From contig OZ010792.1 in assembly GCA_963932465.1 (NCBI GenBank), positions 15,765,701 to 15,829,700 of the forward strand: a stretch of 64,000 nt of DNA. Reading direction: 5' to 3'. The notes under the pieces were generated by a model. The model saw nothing but the letters and a program-made list of their open reading frames with translations, ran no database searches and had not been told where the DNA came from. The translations under genes were made by a program, and so were the position numbers. Source of the stretch: Maratus speciosus. Taxonomy: Eukaryota; Arthropoda; Arachnida; Araneae; Salticidae. Each line of letters opens with the position of its first letter. Position 1 is the first letter of the stretch. Positions 11,660-23,954 of the stretch are shown one piece after another.

Positions 11660-13690
11660 TTTTTTCAAAATTTTATTTTTTTAAGTTTGATGTGAGGTGT
11701 TCAGCTATAAGTATGCAAAATTTCATGTCTCCATCTTAATTAGGAGCTGAATTAGAAAAATTGCTTAAAATACAGAAGTTAGAGACTTTAGGGTTAAATA
11801 TGACTTTTTCAAAATTTTATGATTTATCGTGTTATCGCATGTGTTCAGCTATAAGTATGCAAACTTTCAAGTCTCCAACTTAATTAGGGGCTGAGTTATA
11901 AAAATTGCTTAAGATACATAAGTTAGAAAATGGAGGATTAAATATGGCTTTTTCAAAATTTTATGATTTATCGTGTTATCGCATGTATTCAGCTATAAGT
12001 ATGCAAACTTTCAAGTCTCCAACTTAGTTAGGGGCTGAGTTAGAAAAATTGCTTAAAATACAGAAGCTAGAGACTGGAGGATTAAATATGACTTTTTCAA
12101 AATTTTATGATTTATCGTGTTATCGCAAGTGTTCAGCTATAAGTATGCAAACTTTCAAGTCTCCAACTTAATTAGGGGCTGAGTTATAAAAATTGCTTAA
12201 AATACATAAGTTAGAGAATGGAGGATTAAATATGGCTTTTTCAAAATTTTATGATTTATCGTGTTATCACATGTATTCAGCTATAAGTATGCAAACTTTC
12301 AAGTCTCCAACTTTGTTAGGGTATGAGTTAGAAAAATTGCTTAAAATACATAAGTTAGAGCTCAGAGGGTTAAATATTAGACCTTTTTAAAAATTTTATT
12401 ATTTGTCGTTTGATGTGAGGTGTTCAGCTATAAGTATGCAAAATTTCATGTCTCCTACTTAATTAGGGGCTGAGTTATAAAAATTGCTTAAAATACATAA
12501 GTTAGAGAATGGAGGATTAAATATGGCTTTTTCAAAATTTTATGATTTATCGTGTTATCGCAAGTGTTCAGCTATAAGTATGCAAACTTTCAAGTCTCCA
12601 ACTTAATTAGGGGCTGAGCTATAAAATTGCTTAAAATACATATGTTAGAGAATGGAGGATTAAATATGGCTTTTTCAAAATTTTATGATTTATCGTGTTA
12701 TCGCATGTGTTCAGCTATAAGGATGCAAACTTTCAAGTCTCCAACTTAGTTAGGGTATGAGTTAGAAAAATTGCTTAAAACACATAAGTTAGAGCCCAGA
12801 AGGTTAAATATTAGACCTTTTTCAAAATTTTATTATTTGTCGTTTTATGTGAGGTGTTCAGCTATAAATATGCAAAATTTCATGTCTCCTACTAAATTAG
12901 GGGCTGAGTTAGAAAAATTGTTTAAAATACACAAGTTACATCCCAGAAGGTTAAATATTAGACTTTTTCAAAATTTTATTATTTGTCGTTTGATGTGAGG
13001 TGTTCAGCTATAAGTATGCAAAATTTCATGTCTCCAACTTAATTAGGGGCTGAGTTAGAAAAATTGCTTAAAATACAGAAGTTAGAGACTGGAGGGTTAA
13101 ATATGACTTTTTCAAAATTTTATGATTTATCGTGTTATCGCAAGTGTTCCTATCTATAAGTACGCAAACTTTCAAGTCTCCAACTTAGTTAGGGGATGAG
13201 TTAGAAAAATTGCTTAAAATACATAATTTAGAGTCCAGAGGGTTAAATATTAGACCTTTTCCAAAATTTTATTATTTGTCGTTTGATGTGAGGTGTTCAG
13301 CTATAAGTATGCAAAATTCCATGTCTCCAACATAATTAGCGGCTGAGTTAGAAAAATTGTTTAAAATACACAAGCTAGAGCCCAGAGGGTTAAACATTAG
13401 ACCTGTTTCAAAATTTTATTATTTGTCGTTTGATGTGAGGTGTTCAGCTATAAGTATGCAAAATTCCATGTCTCCAACTTAATTAGGGGCTGAGTTACAA
13501 AAATTGCTTAAAATACAGAAGTTAGAGCCCAGAGGGTTAAATATTAGACTTTTTCAAAATTTTATTATTTGCCGTTTGATGTGTGGTGTTCAGCTATAAG
13601 TATGCAAATTTTCAAGTCTCCGATATATATAGTTTCTGAGAACGGGCTCTGTGATAGACGGACAGACAGACAGACAGACAAAGGAGTGAG
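11660..13690 (+). repeat. 144/147-bp tandem array (14 units) ending in a GACGGACAGACA tract
   Basis: The marker TCAGCTATAAGTATGCAAA occurs at 11701, 11845, 11989, 12133, 12277, 12424, 12568, 12711, 12858, 13004, 13148 (mutated), 13297, 13444 and 13590. Two unit types alternate: A, with TTTGATGTGAGGTG, spaced 146-149; B, with ATCGTGTTATCGCA, spaced 143-144. The order is A BBBB A BB AA B AAA. A tetranucleotide tract (13657-13682) and a short GGTTTCGTTAGATGAACG end follow. Reading frames at 12193-12390 and 12771-12998 only reflect the repeat. The layout resembles pearl/Helentron-associated elements. Confidence 0.9.
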
Positions 13691-13866
13691 ACAGGTAGGG
13701 TTTCGTTAGATGAACGAAACTCTAAAAACATGCTGCGGATGACTGTAACAACATCCTAAAATTACATTACCATCAGCGATCTACCAATCCCAAATTTAGT
13801 TTATATTCGTTTCATATATTCTCATTCTTTTGTGCGGCCCTGTAAAATAACTATCACTAACATATA

Positions 13867-14213
13867 CAGTAAAACTCGTGAATAGCGGACACCTCGAGAA
13901 TGCAGAATTTGTCTTCTATTTGGAGGTGTCCGCTACTGAGAGTAAAACATGTACAGTTATTTAAGTGTTGGTAATCGAAAAGATGTCCGCTAAATAGAGG
14001 TATCCGTTAATCGGGTGTGTCCGTTATGAAGGTTTTACCAGTAAAACCTCTGAATAGCGAACGCTTCGGGAGGGCAGAGTTTTGTCCTCTATTTGGAGGT
14101 GTCTGCTACTGAGAGTAAAAAATGTACAGTTATTTAAGGGTTGGTAATCGAAAAAATGCCCGCTAAATAGAGGTGTCCACTAATCGGGTGTGTCCGTTAA
14201 GGAGGTTTTACTG
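13867..14213. mobile_element. Pogo-like MITE, head-to-tail dimer
   Basis: Two about 173-bp copies (13867-14038, 14039-14213) each start CAGTAAAACTCGTGAATAGC or CAGTAAAACCTCTGAATAGC and end GAAGGTTTTAC or GGAGGTTTTACTG. Internal AGGTGTCCGCTA and CCGCTAAATAGAGGT are typical pogo/Tigger end motifs. Confidence 0.82.
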
Positions 14214-14895
14214 CATAATAATATCACCCTTTACAAGAAAATTGCATGCTGCAGACAGACATCCAGAGAAAGGTAACCTCCCGGAGCAATAAACACTCAT
14301 GTCTTTTGTTTTAATCATCCATAATTGTATGTCATACAACAGGCCAGATTTTATACAACAGGCTAAGACGGTCACCGTGGTACGGAGTACTTTATTACTA
14401 TTTGTTTGTTCACCAAAACTGGTTGCCACGGGTTGTTGCAAGGTTTGCGATCACGTGGTTGAAACTGATCTATTGAATATTACTGCGTGCGTATTTTTTT
14501 TTTTTTATTTGCTCCATGTGTACAAACCAGTTGTCCACGAAAACATCCACCGCTGAAAGTGACGCACACCAAATTTCTGTGACGTAAGCAGATAAATAGT
14601 GCTTTTTTATCAGTTTATTTAATATAATTTTTAAACGGTTTGGAACTTATTTTTCATAGTAGGTATCCGTTCAGTAGGCGGCCCTCATAGGTACCTTCTG
14701 GTGCAATCAGAAACGAAATCCGACAAATATTTTTTGAGTTATGCTTGACGAAAGGTTTTTATTAGGCTTTTTTTTTTAGTAGGGCATGGCGTTAATATCC
14801 ATCGTAGTTGTAATGATTCCGGACAGTAATATTTCGCTGAGTATTAGCCTTCGCTTCGCTCAGACAATAATTATTTATTTTTAAAAACTTAACCT
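14214..14895. other. Anonymous stretch
   Basis: No homologous repeat was seen within the window. A long pair of overlapping open frames (14208-14441 reverse, 14299-14556 forward) looks like chance and matches no family I know. Confidence 0.45.
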
Positions 14896-15200
14896 TTAAC
14901 CCTTTATAGAATATGTTCTAGAAATTACGTAGTTCAGATAACCTGACTTTACATCAGAGAGTTTCAATTGCTAATTTCCCGTTATTTTAATACGAAATGT
15001 CTGTTATTACACTTAAATTTTCTTATACCTGTATTTCAGGCATTATAGTAGCCACCAGTATAGACACTTTTACCACATTTGTTTTACATTAATATATAAA
15101 GATTCATGACGCTTAATTTTCATTTTAAAAAATTCTTTATCTTTCGTTTTGTACATATTAAAATCGAAGATTATAGTTTACATTTCTTTACTTTTCTTAA
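14896..15200 (-). repeat. Half of a TTAACCCTTTA MITE joined to a 190-bp dispersed repeat
   Basis: 14896-14990 matches the right half of 56749-56993 in reverse. 15005-15195 is a reverse copy of 25190-25380 (TGGTGGCTACTATAATG core). The two halves of the MITE are each joined to the same 190-bp sequence at the two loci. Confidence 0.72.
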
Positions 15201-15270
15201 AAAAACACATTTTTTTACTTAAAAAGGACATAAATTCCGGTATATCGTTAAAACTATGCTATTTATAAAT

Positions 15271-16225
15271 ATATCCCAACAAAAAGTTTTCGGTAAAAAA
15301 AAAAAAAAGCCAAGTTCTCCTTAATGTTTCGGCCAGAAAAAGTAGTGATATCTGAAGTTCGCACAAGTTAAAAGCCAAACATCCCAAATCTTTCACTGAA
15401 AATGGCTTCCTGCGACTTGGCCGTTAATGCCTTCTACAGCATTTGAAAATTAATGATTGGAAATTTCGCATTTATGAATTATTTAAATATTAAAATTAAT
15501 ATTAGTATGCAAAGAGGCAAATTCACATAAAGACATTATAAGTAAAAGTTTTCTGATAAATACCATTCAATTTCAACAAACAATAGTTTTGATTACAGAT
15601 CATTTAGTCCACATGTGGTTTAATTGCCATTTCGTACGGTCTAAAGCTAAAGTCATTAACGTGAAACCTAAGAAATAAAACAAAATTTACTTTCTTCAAA
15701 TCTCACAATATGTTACATTATATTTTATTGTATAATATTGAAATCTTGTGCTTTGACGAAAGAGATTTTTTCGTTTGAACATTTATTATAGTTTGTTTGC
15801 ATACATTAAGAGGTATTCGATTTATAAACTGTTAAAAGCTGCTCCTAATTATGTTTTAGCAATTAGGGATATTACCTTCTGAATACAAGTATTTTGTTAT
15901 ATTTAACTTCTAAGCATTTAAATAGACTGAAGTGGCTTAAATGTTTTTTTCAAATGTGTATTTTATTTCTGTACTTTGTGCCACAAAATGCCTAAATTAA
16001 TCAAAAAATGTAGTTGGCATGTAACTCATTTGTACATATTTTAAAATTTGAAAAACTCTCTCGAAGGCATTAACGGCCAAGTCGCAGGAAGCCATTATCA
16101 GTGAAAGATTTGGGATGTTTGGCTTTTAACTTGTGCGAACTTCAGATATCACTACTTTTTCTGGCCGAAACATTAAGGAGAACTTGCCTTTTTTTTTTTT
16201 TAACGAAAACTTTTTGTTGGGATAT
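15271..16225. mobile_element. 955-bp foldback element with about 163-bp inverted repeats
   Basis: The left arm (15271-15434) and right arm (16063-16225) are near-perfect inverses, running from ATATCCCAACAAAAAGTTTT to GGCCGTTAATGCCTTC. The roughly 630-bp centre is AT-rich without a reading frame. The ends could be read as TA|TCCCAAC, implying a TA target. Confidence 0.9.
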
Positions 16226-17600
16226 CACTACTTTTTGTATGTTTTTTCTAGTTTTTTTCTAAGCTATATTAATATTTAAAAAAAACTTAAATTTCAGTAC
16301 TTTTATGTTAGCCAGGAGCAAATCTCCTAATTAGCATTTTGTTTTTTCGCCAATAGTAGTTTTCATTTTTCACATGTGTAAATTAGAAACAATGCATTGA
16401 TTTTCAAATAAAATATTTTGGTTTATGTTATTATTTCCTATTTATTTATATGTTAAATATTCTATTAAATAAAAAGAGGGAAATGCATCTATTTTATATG
16501 AGATGACTGAAAAGTATATATCTTTAAATGAAATGAATGCAATATGAACAATAGAGTTGGGGACAGTATTTGGCGATTTGTCACTCGCGCCCGGCTAGCA
16601 TAAAACTACGTACATTTATTTTATTGAGCTTTACAAATTCATACTTTATTTCTTTTTATATTAAAGTACTAGCCGCCTCTAGCAAGTAGTATATACACTA
16701 TTAATTGCATGTTAAACGTTGCATCATATTACTGTTATTCATAACTTAATTTAAATGCCCATTCTTTCGCCAAGTCGGAAGCTTTTGATAGAGAAATCAA
16801 GAACTCTTTACGATCACGGAAGCACATCATATATTTTGTGTTGTTATGTATTTCATTTTTTCACGACAAATATCTCTTAACTCACTTATGCATGTTTCCT
16901 TATCAGTTACGATTCGTTCTCTAATGCGGAAATTTTTAATCGTATTAAATAATCTTTTCTAATTGGGCTCGCTGCCAATTATTGTATTTTAACTGATACG
17001 AATGGGTACAAGTGAAATGATTCTTATTAAATCCTTTGATAATATCTGCATTTACATTAAACCATATTGATGCTAATATCTTTTTGTTTCATGCTTACCT
17101 TTTCAATGGACTCGATTACGGAAGAATAGAAGGTCTACGGGCTCACTGCTATGATCCATTTGAAAACTATCATTCTTCTCATCTAATCGTGTTGAAGAAC
17201 TAGCCAATTTGCCATGGTTTTAAGTTTTCAGCTAATTTTATTCGAAACCTGAAAACTAAAATGCGAGGAACCGGATTATAGAAGATTCCTTCTGACGGTA
17301 CATATCGATTAACAGGTTACATATTATAAAATTATAATAATCATAAGGAGAATTGTCAGTTTTGGTGCTTTAATAATTTCAGTGAATTCTATTTATATAA
17401 TACAGAAGTTTCAGAAGAGTAAAACATAACAGTAACAACATAGTCACAGTAAGTATAATAGCTGTACAATATATTAACAATAGCAGAGGTTTTGTGCAGT
17501 GACGAAACTATTGGCACTTTGAAAATATTCGTACGTTATACCATTTAACTATTCAGATGATATGCGGAAAAATATAAATAGATAGCTCGCATTAATAAAT
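16226..17600. other. Anonymous AT-rich stretch
   Basis: No coding or structural feature is supported here. Confidence 0.5.
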
Positions 17601-18944
17601 AACTCATTGAAAAATAGCCACTAGCGTCAAATTCTCGCCAAGCTTGGCGAGATTTTGCAAAGTGTCGCCAATTTTGGTAATATATCATGTCAATTCTCAA
17701 ACTTGGCGACAAAAATGTTTTATTTATTCTGACGTCATAATGGTGCATACGTATTATGTATTATACACATACCTATAATATGTATGATGCAAATGTATTA
17801 CGTATTATATGTATACTAGAAAGGTAGCCCGTCAAAAATGACGGAAAATTAGATATAAAGATATATACAACTCATGTGCAAGAATATGAGTTTTTCTCGC
17901 TTGCACGGCAGTGATAGATGAAAATAACACATTTTAAGAACAAAACACATTTATGAAAAACTGTGTACAGTAGAAGACCACTAAACTGCACAGTTTAGTT
18001 CCAAGTGTTGTGCGGATTTGAGGTTTTTTGCGGTCATGTCTATTCAACATTTGTTTACATTTTTTTAATTATTATTCATATATTAGACAATTCAGATTGT
18101 TAATTCTTAAAAATAAATAAATTACACACTTGAAGTAAGGTACAAACTCTTTAACTATCACATACGATTTAATGAAATGGTATTATACGTGTGTGCTTCA
18201 CGATCTTCGTTACGACGTTGGCGAAATTGGCTACAACTTGTCATAATCATAATTGTGAGGGCCGCTATAACAAAGTCATAACCAATTTTAAATAAAATTT
18301 CTGATATAAAGTAGTTTTCAAAAACTTGTGTTAATTTGCCGGCCGTTTTGATGTTATATCAGTCGTAGGAATAATATTTGTAACACTGAAGAGTTTCCAT
18401 GTATATGTGGAATTTAGAAAAGCTTCGCCAAAAGAAAGGTTCTGAAATACCATTGTAATTCCTCTATCTTCAAATTTAATCGGCCTCTAATGTTGCTTAC
18501 TGAAGTCTAATAAATACAGTTATTTTGAATATTACAACAGAATTAAACAGTTACACTTATTTAACTTAAACCCGCTGTTACGCCAATGTTATTTTTTAGT
18601 ATTAAGAAAGAAAATTATTTAGTTTTTAAAATCATACATTTATATATTTTTTAATTATTTAATATCTAAATAATGAAAAAATATGCTTTTGTTCTGAGTC
18701 ATAAATTTGACAATAAAGTAATGTAACTAAGAGACAATGCAAAATAAAATGTTTGTGAATTCAAACCATAAACAAACGACACCGCCACCATTTTACCCAC
18801 TGTGACGTCACAAGAATATTGTCCATTCATTGTTGGAGAACTTACTTTGTGAATGATTACCTCAATGTTTAATAATTTTTACGGTTCACGATGAATGAAT
18901 CACTTGTGTTTGTTTAGGTTTATGGAATGAGACATTAAGCTGCC
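17601..18944. other. Anonymous stretch with CGCCAA/TTGGCG motifs
   Basis: Near 17630-17710 several TCGCCAAG/CTTGGCGA motifs occur, as in the following repeats. 18780-18840 has a slightly less AT-rich patch. No gene was seen. Confidence 0.4.
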
Positions 18945-18955
18945 AACCTAATTTC

Positions 18956-19195
18956 GGGGGCTCTGCGGCTGAGTGGTCAAAGCACCAGTCAGCTAATCGC
19001 TTGTGCATAAGAGTTTGTGGGTTCGATTCCCGCTGGTTCCATTGCACACACACTTTGTGTGGAACTCCCAGGGTGAATTTCTCTTGTGTTGTAATATTTC
19101 CTTGTGCTATCTTGTCTCCGACTTATAAACGGGCTCTCATGTCAAGCACACAAGTCGTATGTTTGTTATTCAATAAATAAATAAATAAATAAATA
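18956..19195 (+). mobile_element. tRNA-derived SINE, full length, with 11-bp target duplication
   Basis: It is flanked by exact AACCTAATTTC copies (18945-18955 and 19196-19206). The head has an A-box-like TGCGGCTGAGTGGTC and a B-box GGGTTCGATTCCC at about 19020-19032, as in a tRNA pol III promoter. A non-tRNA body follows, and it ends in an (AAAT)n tail (about 19172-19195). The intact duplication means a young insertion, made by a LINE partner not seen here. Confidence 0.95.
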
Positions 19196-19347
19196 AACCT
19201 AATTTCAACTGAAGTTATCCTAGGATAAATGTACTTTTTAATCGAAATTAAAAACAATGCTTTGATCTCGAAATAAAATGTTTTAGTTTATATATTTGGT
19301 TATTTCAATTAATTATTTATCATTTATTATTAGCTCATTTTTTAAAA

Positions 19348-19870
19348 AAGCTGGGGGAACAGATGTCATATTCGCCCCATATTGGCACGATTTTTTTTCG
19401 GTTGCCAATATGGCGAAAACATCAACAGCATAAACAACTTAATCGGGTTACCACATCAAGCAAAATAATGACACTTTGGCGCCAGTTAATTACCCGTTGA
19501 GTATATGACATTGGCGGCAGAAAAAAACTCGCGCCAATATGGGGCGAATATGACATCTGTGCCAAGCTGGGCGCAATTCGGGCTTCAGAAAGTGAGATAT
19601 GTTGCCAAAATATATAAACAGCTATGAAAACAAACCTGATGAATTTTTATTTTTGTTTATACATGAATTTATTATTATTAATTATTTATTTAGGTACTTT
19701 TCCGCTATACGGCACTTTGCATTAAAAAAAAAAGCTTGGCGCAATTCGGTCATCAGAAAGTGTGATATATTGCCAAAATATATAAACAGCTATGAAAACA
19801 AATTTAATGAACTTTTACTTTTGTTTATATGTGTATTTCTTTACATAAAAAAATAATTTCTAAATATATG
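19348..19870 (+). repeat. CGCCAA-family repeat, tandem partial copies, interrupted by an hAT-like MITE
   Basis: AAGCTTGGCGCAATTCGG, then TTGCCAAAATATATAAACAG and CTATGAAAACAAACCTGATG, occurs at 19564-19690 and again at 19731-19830. The same family is at 22010-22140, 23955-24075 and 57530-57660. The MITE at 19356-19563 splits the first copy. Confidence 0.75.
19356..19563. mobile_element. hAT-like MITE (GGCACAGATGTCATAT ends), exact 8-bp duplication
   Basis: The ends GGAACAGATGTCATATTCGC and GCGAATATGACATCTGTGCC are inverted. AAGCTGGG flanks both sides exactly (19348-19355, 19564-19571). The arms carry CCATATTGGC / GCCAATATGG. Confidence 0.92.
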
Positions 19871-20035
19871 CAGTATTTATATATATATATATATACACAT
19901 TATGGCACAGATGTCATATATACACCGGGATACCTAACTGGCGCCAAAATGGAGTTACTTTGCCTGATATGGTAACCCGGCTATTGTTTTTTATATATTA
20001 ATAAATTGTTTATTTACTTTTTTTTCTTTTGCTTT

Positions 20036-20245
20036 GGCAGAGATGTCATGTAAATATCGACCCATATCGACGCGATTTTTTTCCGACGCTAATTTGGCGA
20101 AAACTTCGTTACCATATCATATATATATACGGGTTACCCTATCAATCAAAATAACGACACTTTGGAGGCCGTTAAGTACCGGTGCGTGTATGGCATTGGC
20201 GTAAAAAAAATCGTGCCAATATGAGGCGTATATGACATCTGTGCC
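20036..20245. mobile_element. hAT-like MITE, GGCACAGATGTCAT family (copy 2)
   Basis: It is related throughout to 19356-19563. The right end is TATATGACATCTGTGCC. The flanks are too T-rich to call the duplication. Confidence 0.82.
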
Positions 20246-20296
20246 TTTTTTCTAATTGTATAAACTGTTTTGTTCTATAGTTATTAATTAAACGTT

Positions 20297-20482
20297 GGCA
20301 CAGATGTCATATGCCATATTTTTCCGACGCCAATTTGGCGAAAACATCAACAGCATAAACAACAACATCCGGGTTATCATATCAAGCAAAATAACGACAC
20401 TTTGGCGCCAGTTAAGTATCCGTTGCGCATATGACATTGGCGTCAGAAAAAATTCGCGCCAATCGTATATGACATCTGGGCC
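20297..20482. mobile_element. hAT-like MITE, GGCACAGATGTCAT family (copy 3)
   Basis: It is flanked by TAAACGTT and TAAACTTT (7 of 8 identical), supporting an 8-bp duplication. A partial fourth copy lies at about 19903-19990. Confidence 0.85.
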
Positions 20483-20695
20483 TAAACTTTTATTTATTTG
20501 TTGTTATTTCCCTTTCAAAATAATAGCAAATAATTAAAAAATATATATGTAACTGGTATTCGAAAGCGAGATTTTTGCCAAATTGGCGCCAGAAAAAAAA
20601 TCACGCCAACCCCGATGCGTTTTATGAGATCTCTGCAAAAATTACTTCTGTTTCTTTATAAAAATGTATAAATAGCTTTTTTATATTAAATAAAT

Positions 20696-20984
20696 TGTAC
20701 TACTTAGTTATCCCGTCGACCAATTTCGCCAAATTATATAAATTACCAAACCACTCGCCAAATTATACAAATTGACATAATTTTTATTTTAAATGATGAG
20801 AGAACAAATAAATTAGTATAACATTAATACAGATAAAACGTCGAAATAAAAATCCCTTGATAACGTAAACACTTGTAACTTGCTTAAAGTCAAGTGAATG
20901 TGACATTTCCGATCAACTATTATTGGCATTTAATCTTATAGTTTGGCGATAGATGTTTGGTCGACGGGATAACTAAGTAGTACC
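20696..20984. mobile_element. hAT-like MITE (ACTACTTAGTTATCCCGTCG ends), 8-bp duplication
   Basis: The left ACTACTTAGTTATCCCGTCG and right CGACGGGATAACTAAGTAGT are inverted. AAATAAAT flanks exactly (20688-20695, 20985-20992). It is inserted in CGCCAA-family sequence (TAAATTGTATACATAT), which is uninterrupted at about 24424. Confidence 0.88.
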
Positions 20985-21089
20985 AAATAAATTGTATACA
21001 TATAGAAAAAATTGCTTGTGAGTATGAAACAGTAAATAGGTTGTTAGAAAATACGTTGCCAAACTTCTTTCTCGCCAAGAAACTTTTCG

Positions 21090-21380
21090 CTAAAGTACTG
21101 TAAATGAGCGATGATTGCTGGAAATGCTTTTGTAATTATGATATGCGCTTTTATGTTTCGCCATACTTATGCATACCATACTGTGTGTATAAATGCTATA
21201 GTTCATATACAGGGCTACACAAAAGAATTTGTAAGGGTTACTGAGCATGAGAAAAAATTGCTTAAAGGTGGTTTTTAAAGGGGTTATGCATTTTTATGCT
21301 GAACTGCATTTAGCTTACTAAGAAATGTTTGTAGAATATAGATAAAAATATATACAGGGTCACGCAAAGAATTGGATACA
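21090..21380 (+). repeat. Inverse copy of the CCCTGTA pearl-like units
   Basis: CATATACAGGGCTACACAAA and TATACAGGGTCACGCAAAGA bracket a unit. It is a reverse match to 34540-34860, including GATGATTGCTGGAAATGC. Confidence 0.75.
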
Positions 21381-22009
21381 TAACTGTCTATGGATGATAA
21401 AAGTTGAATTATGATAAAAGAGTGTTTTATTTTAAATTAAATTTTAGCTAAATAGTGACGTATAATAACGGTAATATTGGCTAATGGCTATGGGCAGTAA
21501 CTGCTGAAATCAATTAAAAAAAAATTTATGCGTTTTCTAAAATGGGTGCGACCGGAGAATACTCTACTTCTTTGGCGCGATTTCAAAAAATCGCCAAATC
21601 GGCGCGTTTTTATAACACCCAAAGTTGCCGCTTAATACCAAGTTAATACTAAATACCAAGGTTGCCGCTTTGGCGCATTTATCGCCAAGTTGGGGAGAAG
21701 TAGAGTATTCTACGATTCACCCCTAAAATGTTTACTTAGTTATTTTTTTTTACCTTATTTCCTTAAATAACGAAGTATTGTTGAAGCATTCAGGAAGTGT
21801 TGGAAAGTATTTCATATTCTATGCTTAACGAATGATTTTTCTTTCTTGTTTAGTCTTATTTTGCATTTATTTTATTCTTAATTTTTTAGTCTTATACTGC
21901 TTTACAGAAACTTTAATATTTAATGTTTTAACTTTTCGCACCCTCCCTTTCATATAGTACAAACTATAGCGCAGATAGCGCAAAATAACAGACAATTTGG
22001 TACTGTTCC
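21381..22009. other. Stretch with an inverted CTCTACTTC pair
   Basis: GAATACTCTACTTCTTTGGC near 21558 is mirrored by GGGGAGAAGTAGAGTATTC near 21692, a probable 150-bp foldback with CGCCAA motifs. The rest is anonymous. Confidence 0.5.
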
Positions 22010-22620
22010 ACTATTGGGGCTTTGGCGTTTTTTTAAAAAGCTTGGTGTAATTCGGGCATCAAAAAGATTTGTTGTCAAATCATATAATCAGCTATGAAAA
22101 CAAACTTGATGAGCTTTTTTGTTTTCTTATACATGCATTTGGCACTACTTAGTTATCCCGTCGACCAATTTCGCCAAATTATATAAATCGCCAAAGCACT
22201 CGCGAAATTATACAAATTTATATATTTTATATTTTAAATAACGAAAGAACAAAGGAATTAGTATAACATTAATAAAAATACAAATAAAACGTCGAAATAA
22301 TAATCACTTGATGACGTAAACACATGTAACTTGCTTAAAGTCAAATGAATGTGACATTTACGATCAACCATTATTGGCATTTAATCTTATAGTTTGGTGA
22401 TAGATTTTTGGTCGACGGGATAATTAATTAAGTAGTACCATGTATTTTATATGTATATTATTGATGTTGTTTATGCCCAAATTACTTCTGTTTCTGTATA
22501 AAATTAGATAAATGGCTTTTATATGTTAAACAAATCGTATAAATATTGAAAAAAAAATGCGTGTCAGTGGATAGGTTCCCGAAAATATGTTGCCAAATTT
22601 CCTTCTTAGCCAATGCACCT
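22010..22620 (+). repeat. CGCCAA-family repeat copy interrupted by a MITE
   Basis: It starts TTCCACTATTGGGGCTTTGG and continues after the MITE with ATTACTTCTGTTTCTGTATA and GTTGCCAAATTTCCTTCT. Compare the uninterrupted copy at 57530-57900. Confidence 0.7.
22141..22439. mobile_element. hAT-like MITE, ACTACTTAGTTATCC family (copy 2)
   Basis: It aligns along its length to 20696-20984. It is flanked by ATGCATTT and ATGTATTT (7 of 8). It is inserted in the CGCCAA family, whose halves are 22010-22140 and 22440-22620. Confidence 0.88.
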
Positions 22621-23176
22621 ATACTGAAAAAGTATCTAAAGCACATTAAAATCGCGCAGTTAGGAGCTCAGCGTCGTCTGTTGGCAATTATTTTATTAGT
22701 AGCATCGAGAGAAAGATGGAAATATGTACATTTTCGTATATTACACTTTAAATTTTCACCCATAGATTTAAAAAAAAAAAACCTTAAAAGAGCGAGTTTA
22801 AATTAAATTGCAGTGACCTCTTTTATGAAAGATTAATGATTTTAAATGGCAATTTTGCCAAATTAGCCAGCTATCGTCAAGTTGGCTTCATATATGACAA
22901 CTAATTTTTGTTGCCAACATTTGGCGCAACTATGGTAAACCTGCATTAGTATTTTTCAACAATTACTCATTTCAATGAGGCGGTCCTACCGGAATTGTGA
23001 GGGACACACAGAGACTTGGATTTTATATAAATAGATGTATAATATGTATGATGCATATCCATAAAGTTCATTAACATCACTAAAACACACTTAAAGGAAT
23101 AGTGTTCCATAAATAGTAGGGATAATTGCCAGATTGAGCAGAGTGCTATTGAGATTAGAATTTCGACATTTATAAT

Positions 23177-23573
23177 AGACCGGGAGGCGTCTGCACACAC
23201 CATCACCTCATCGAGTTTACAGCTGAAATATTAGGTTTAGTTAAAACTAGATGAGAACATTAAAATGCAAGTGGTCTGTTAAGTCATATCTTGGTAAAAA
23301 CAACCTGAAGACCTAATTTTAGTGGGTAACTGATAGGTTTACTATTGTATTTTCCTGCATCCAAAAGTATGGAAACATGGAGGAATGGGTGAAGGAAAAC
23401 ACAATGGAAAATCCACCAATTATCCGGTAAAATCGGGTCTGTAAATGGTTTCCACAAAGATATGACTTGGCAGACCAGTTAATTTTTTAATACGCTAATC
23501 GATTTTTAACTAGTCTTAAAATTTCAGCCGTAAACTCGATGAGGTGATTATCTGTGCAGACGCCTCCCGGTCT
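23177..23573. mobile_element. 397-bp palindromic MITE (AGACCGGGAGGCGTCTGCAC ends)
   Basis: AGACCGGGAGGCGTCTGCAC at the left is mirrored by GTGCAGACGCCTCCCGGTCT. Homology of the two arms continues nearly to the centre (about 23375). The target duplication is unclear. Confidence 0.88.
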
Positions 23574-23954
23574 TTAATAAAATTTGTTTTAAGGAAGTAA
23601 AAGATAGAAATATCGACAGATAAACTGAAAGATTTGCCTTATTAAGATTTTTGTAAAAGCATATAAAATTTCATTCAGCTTGAAATCATGTAACACCTTT
23701 ATAACTCAGGCTAATTTTCTGTAATCGAGTTTTGGCAACCAACATATCTGATCTATAACTATAATCTTTTTTTTACAGATTTAAAATTAACAATAAATTA
23801 ACAGTAAGTAGGCTAATAATACAATATAATAACATTAGCAGCGGACTTCGGACACCGCATCTGTCGCACATCGTTAAAGACAGTTTATTAGTTACACATT
23901 TCATTTAATTAAAAGCAGATTTTTAAACTTTCATATGAGAATTAGGATATTTTT

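Noticed and set aside
12193..12998. Two similar open frames (MLKIHKLE... and MLKTHKLE...)
   Set aside because: They are readings of the 144-bp tandem array. Neighbouring units carry stops in the same frame and the strand has no gene signals.
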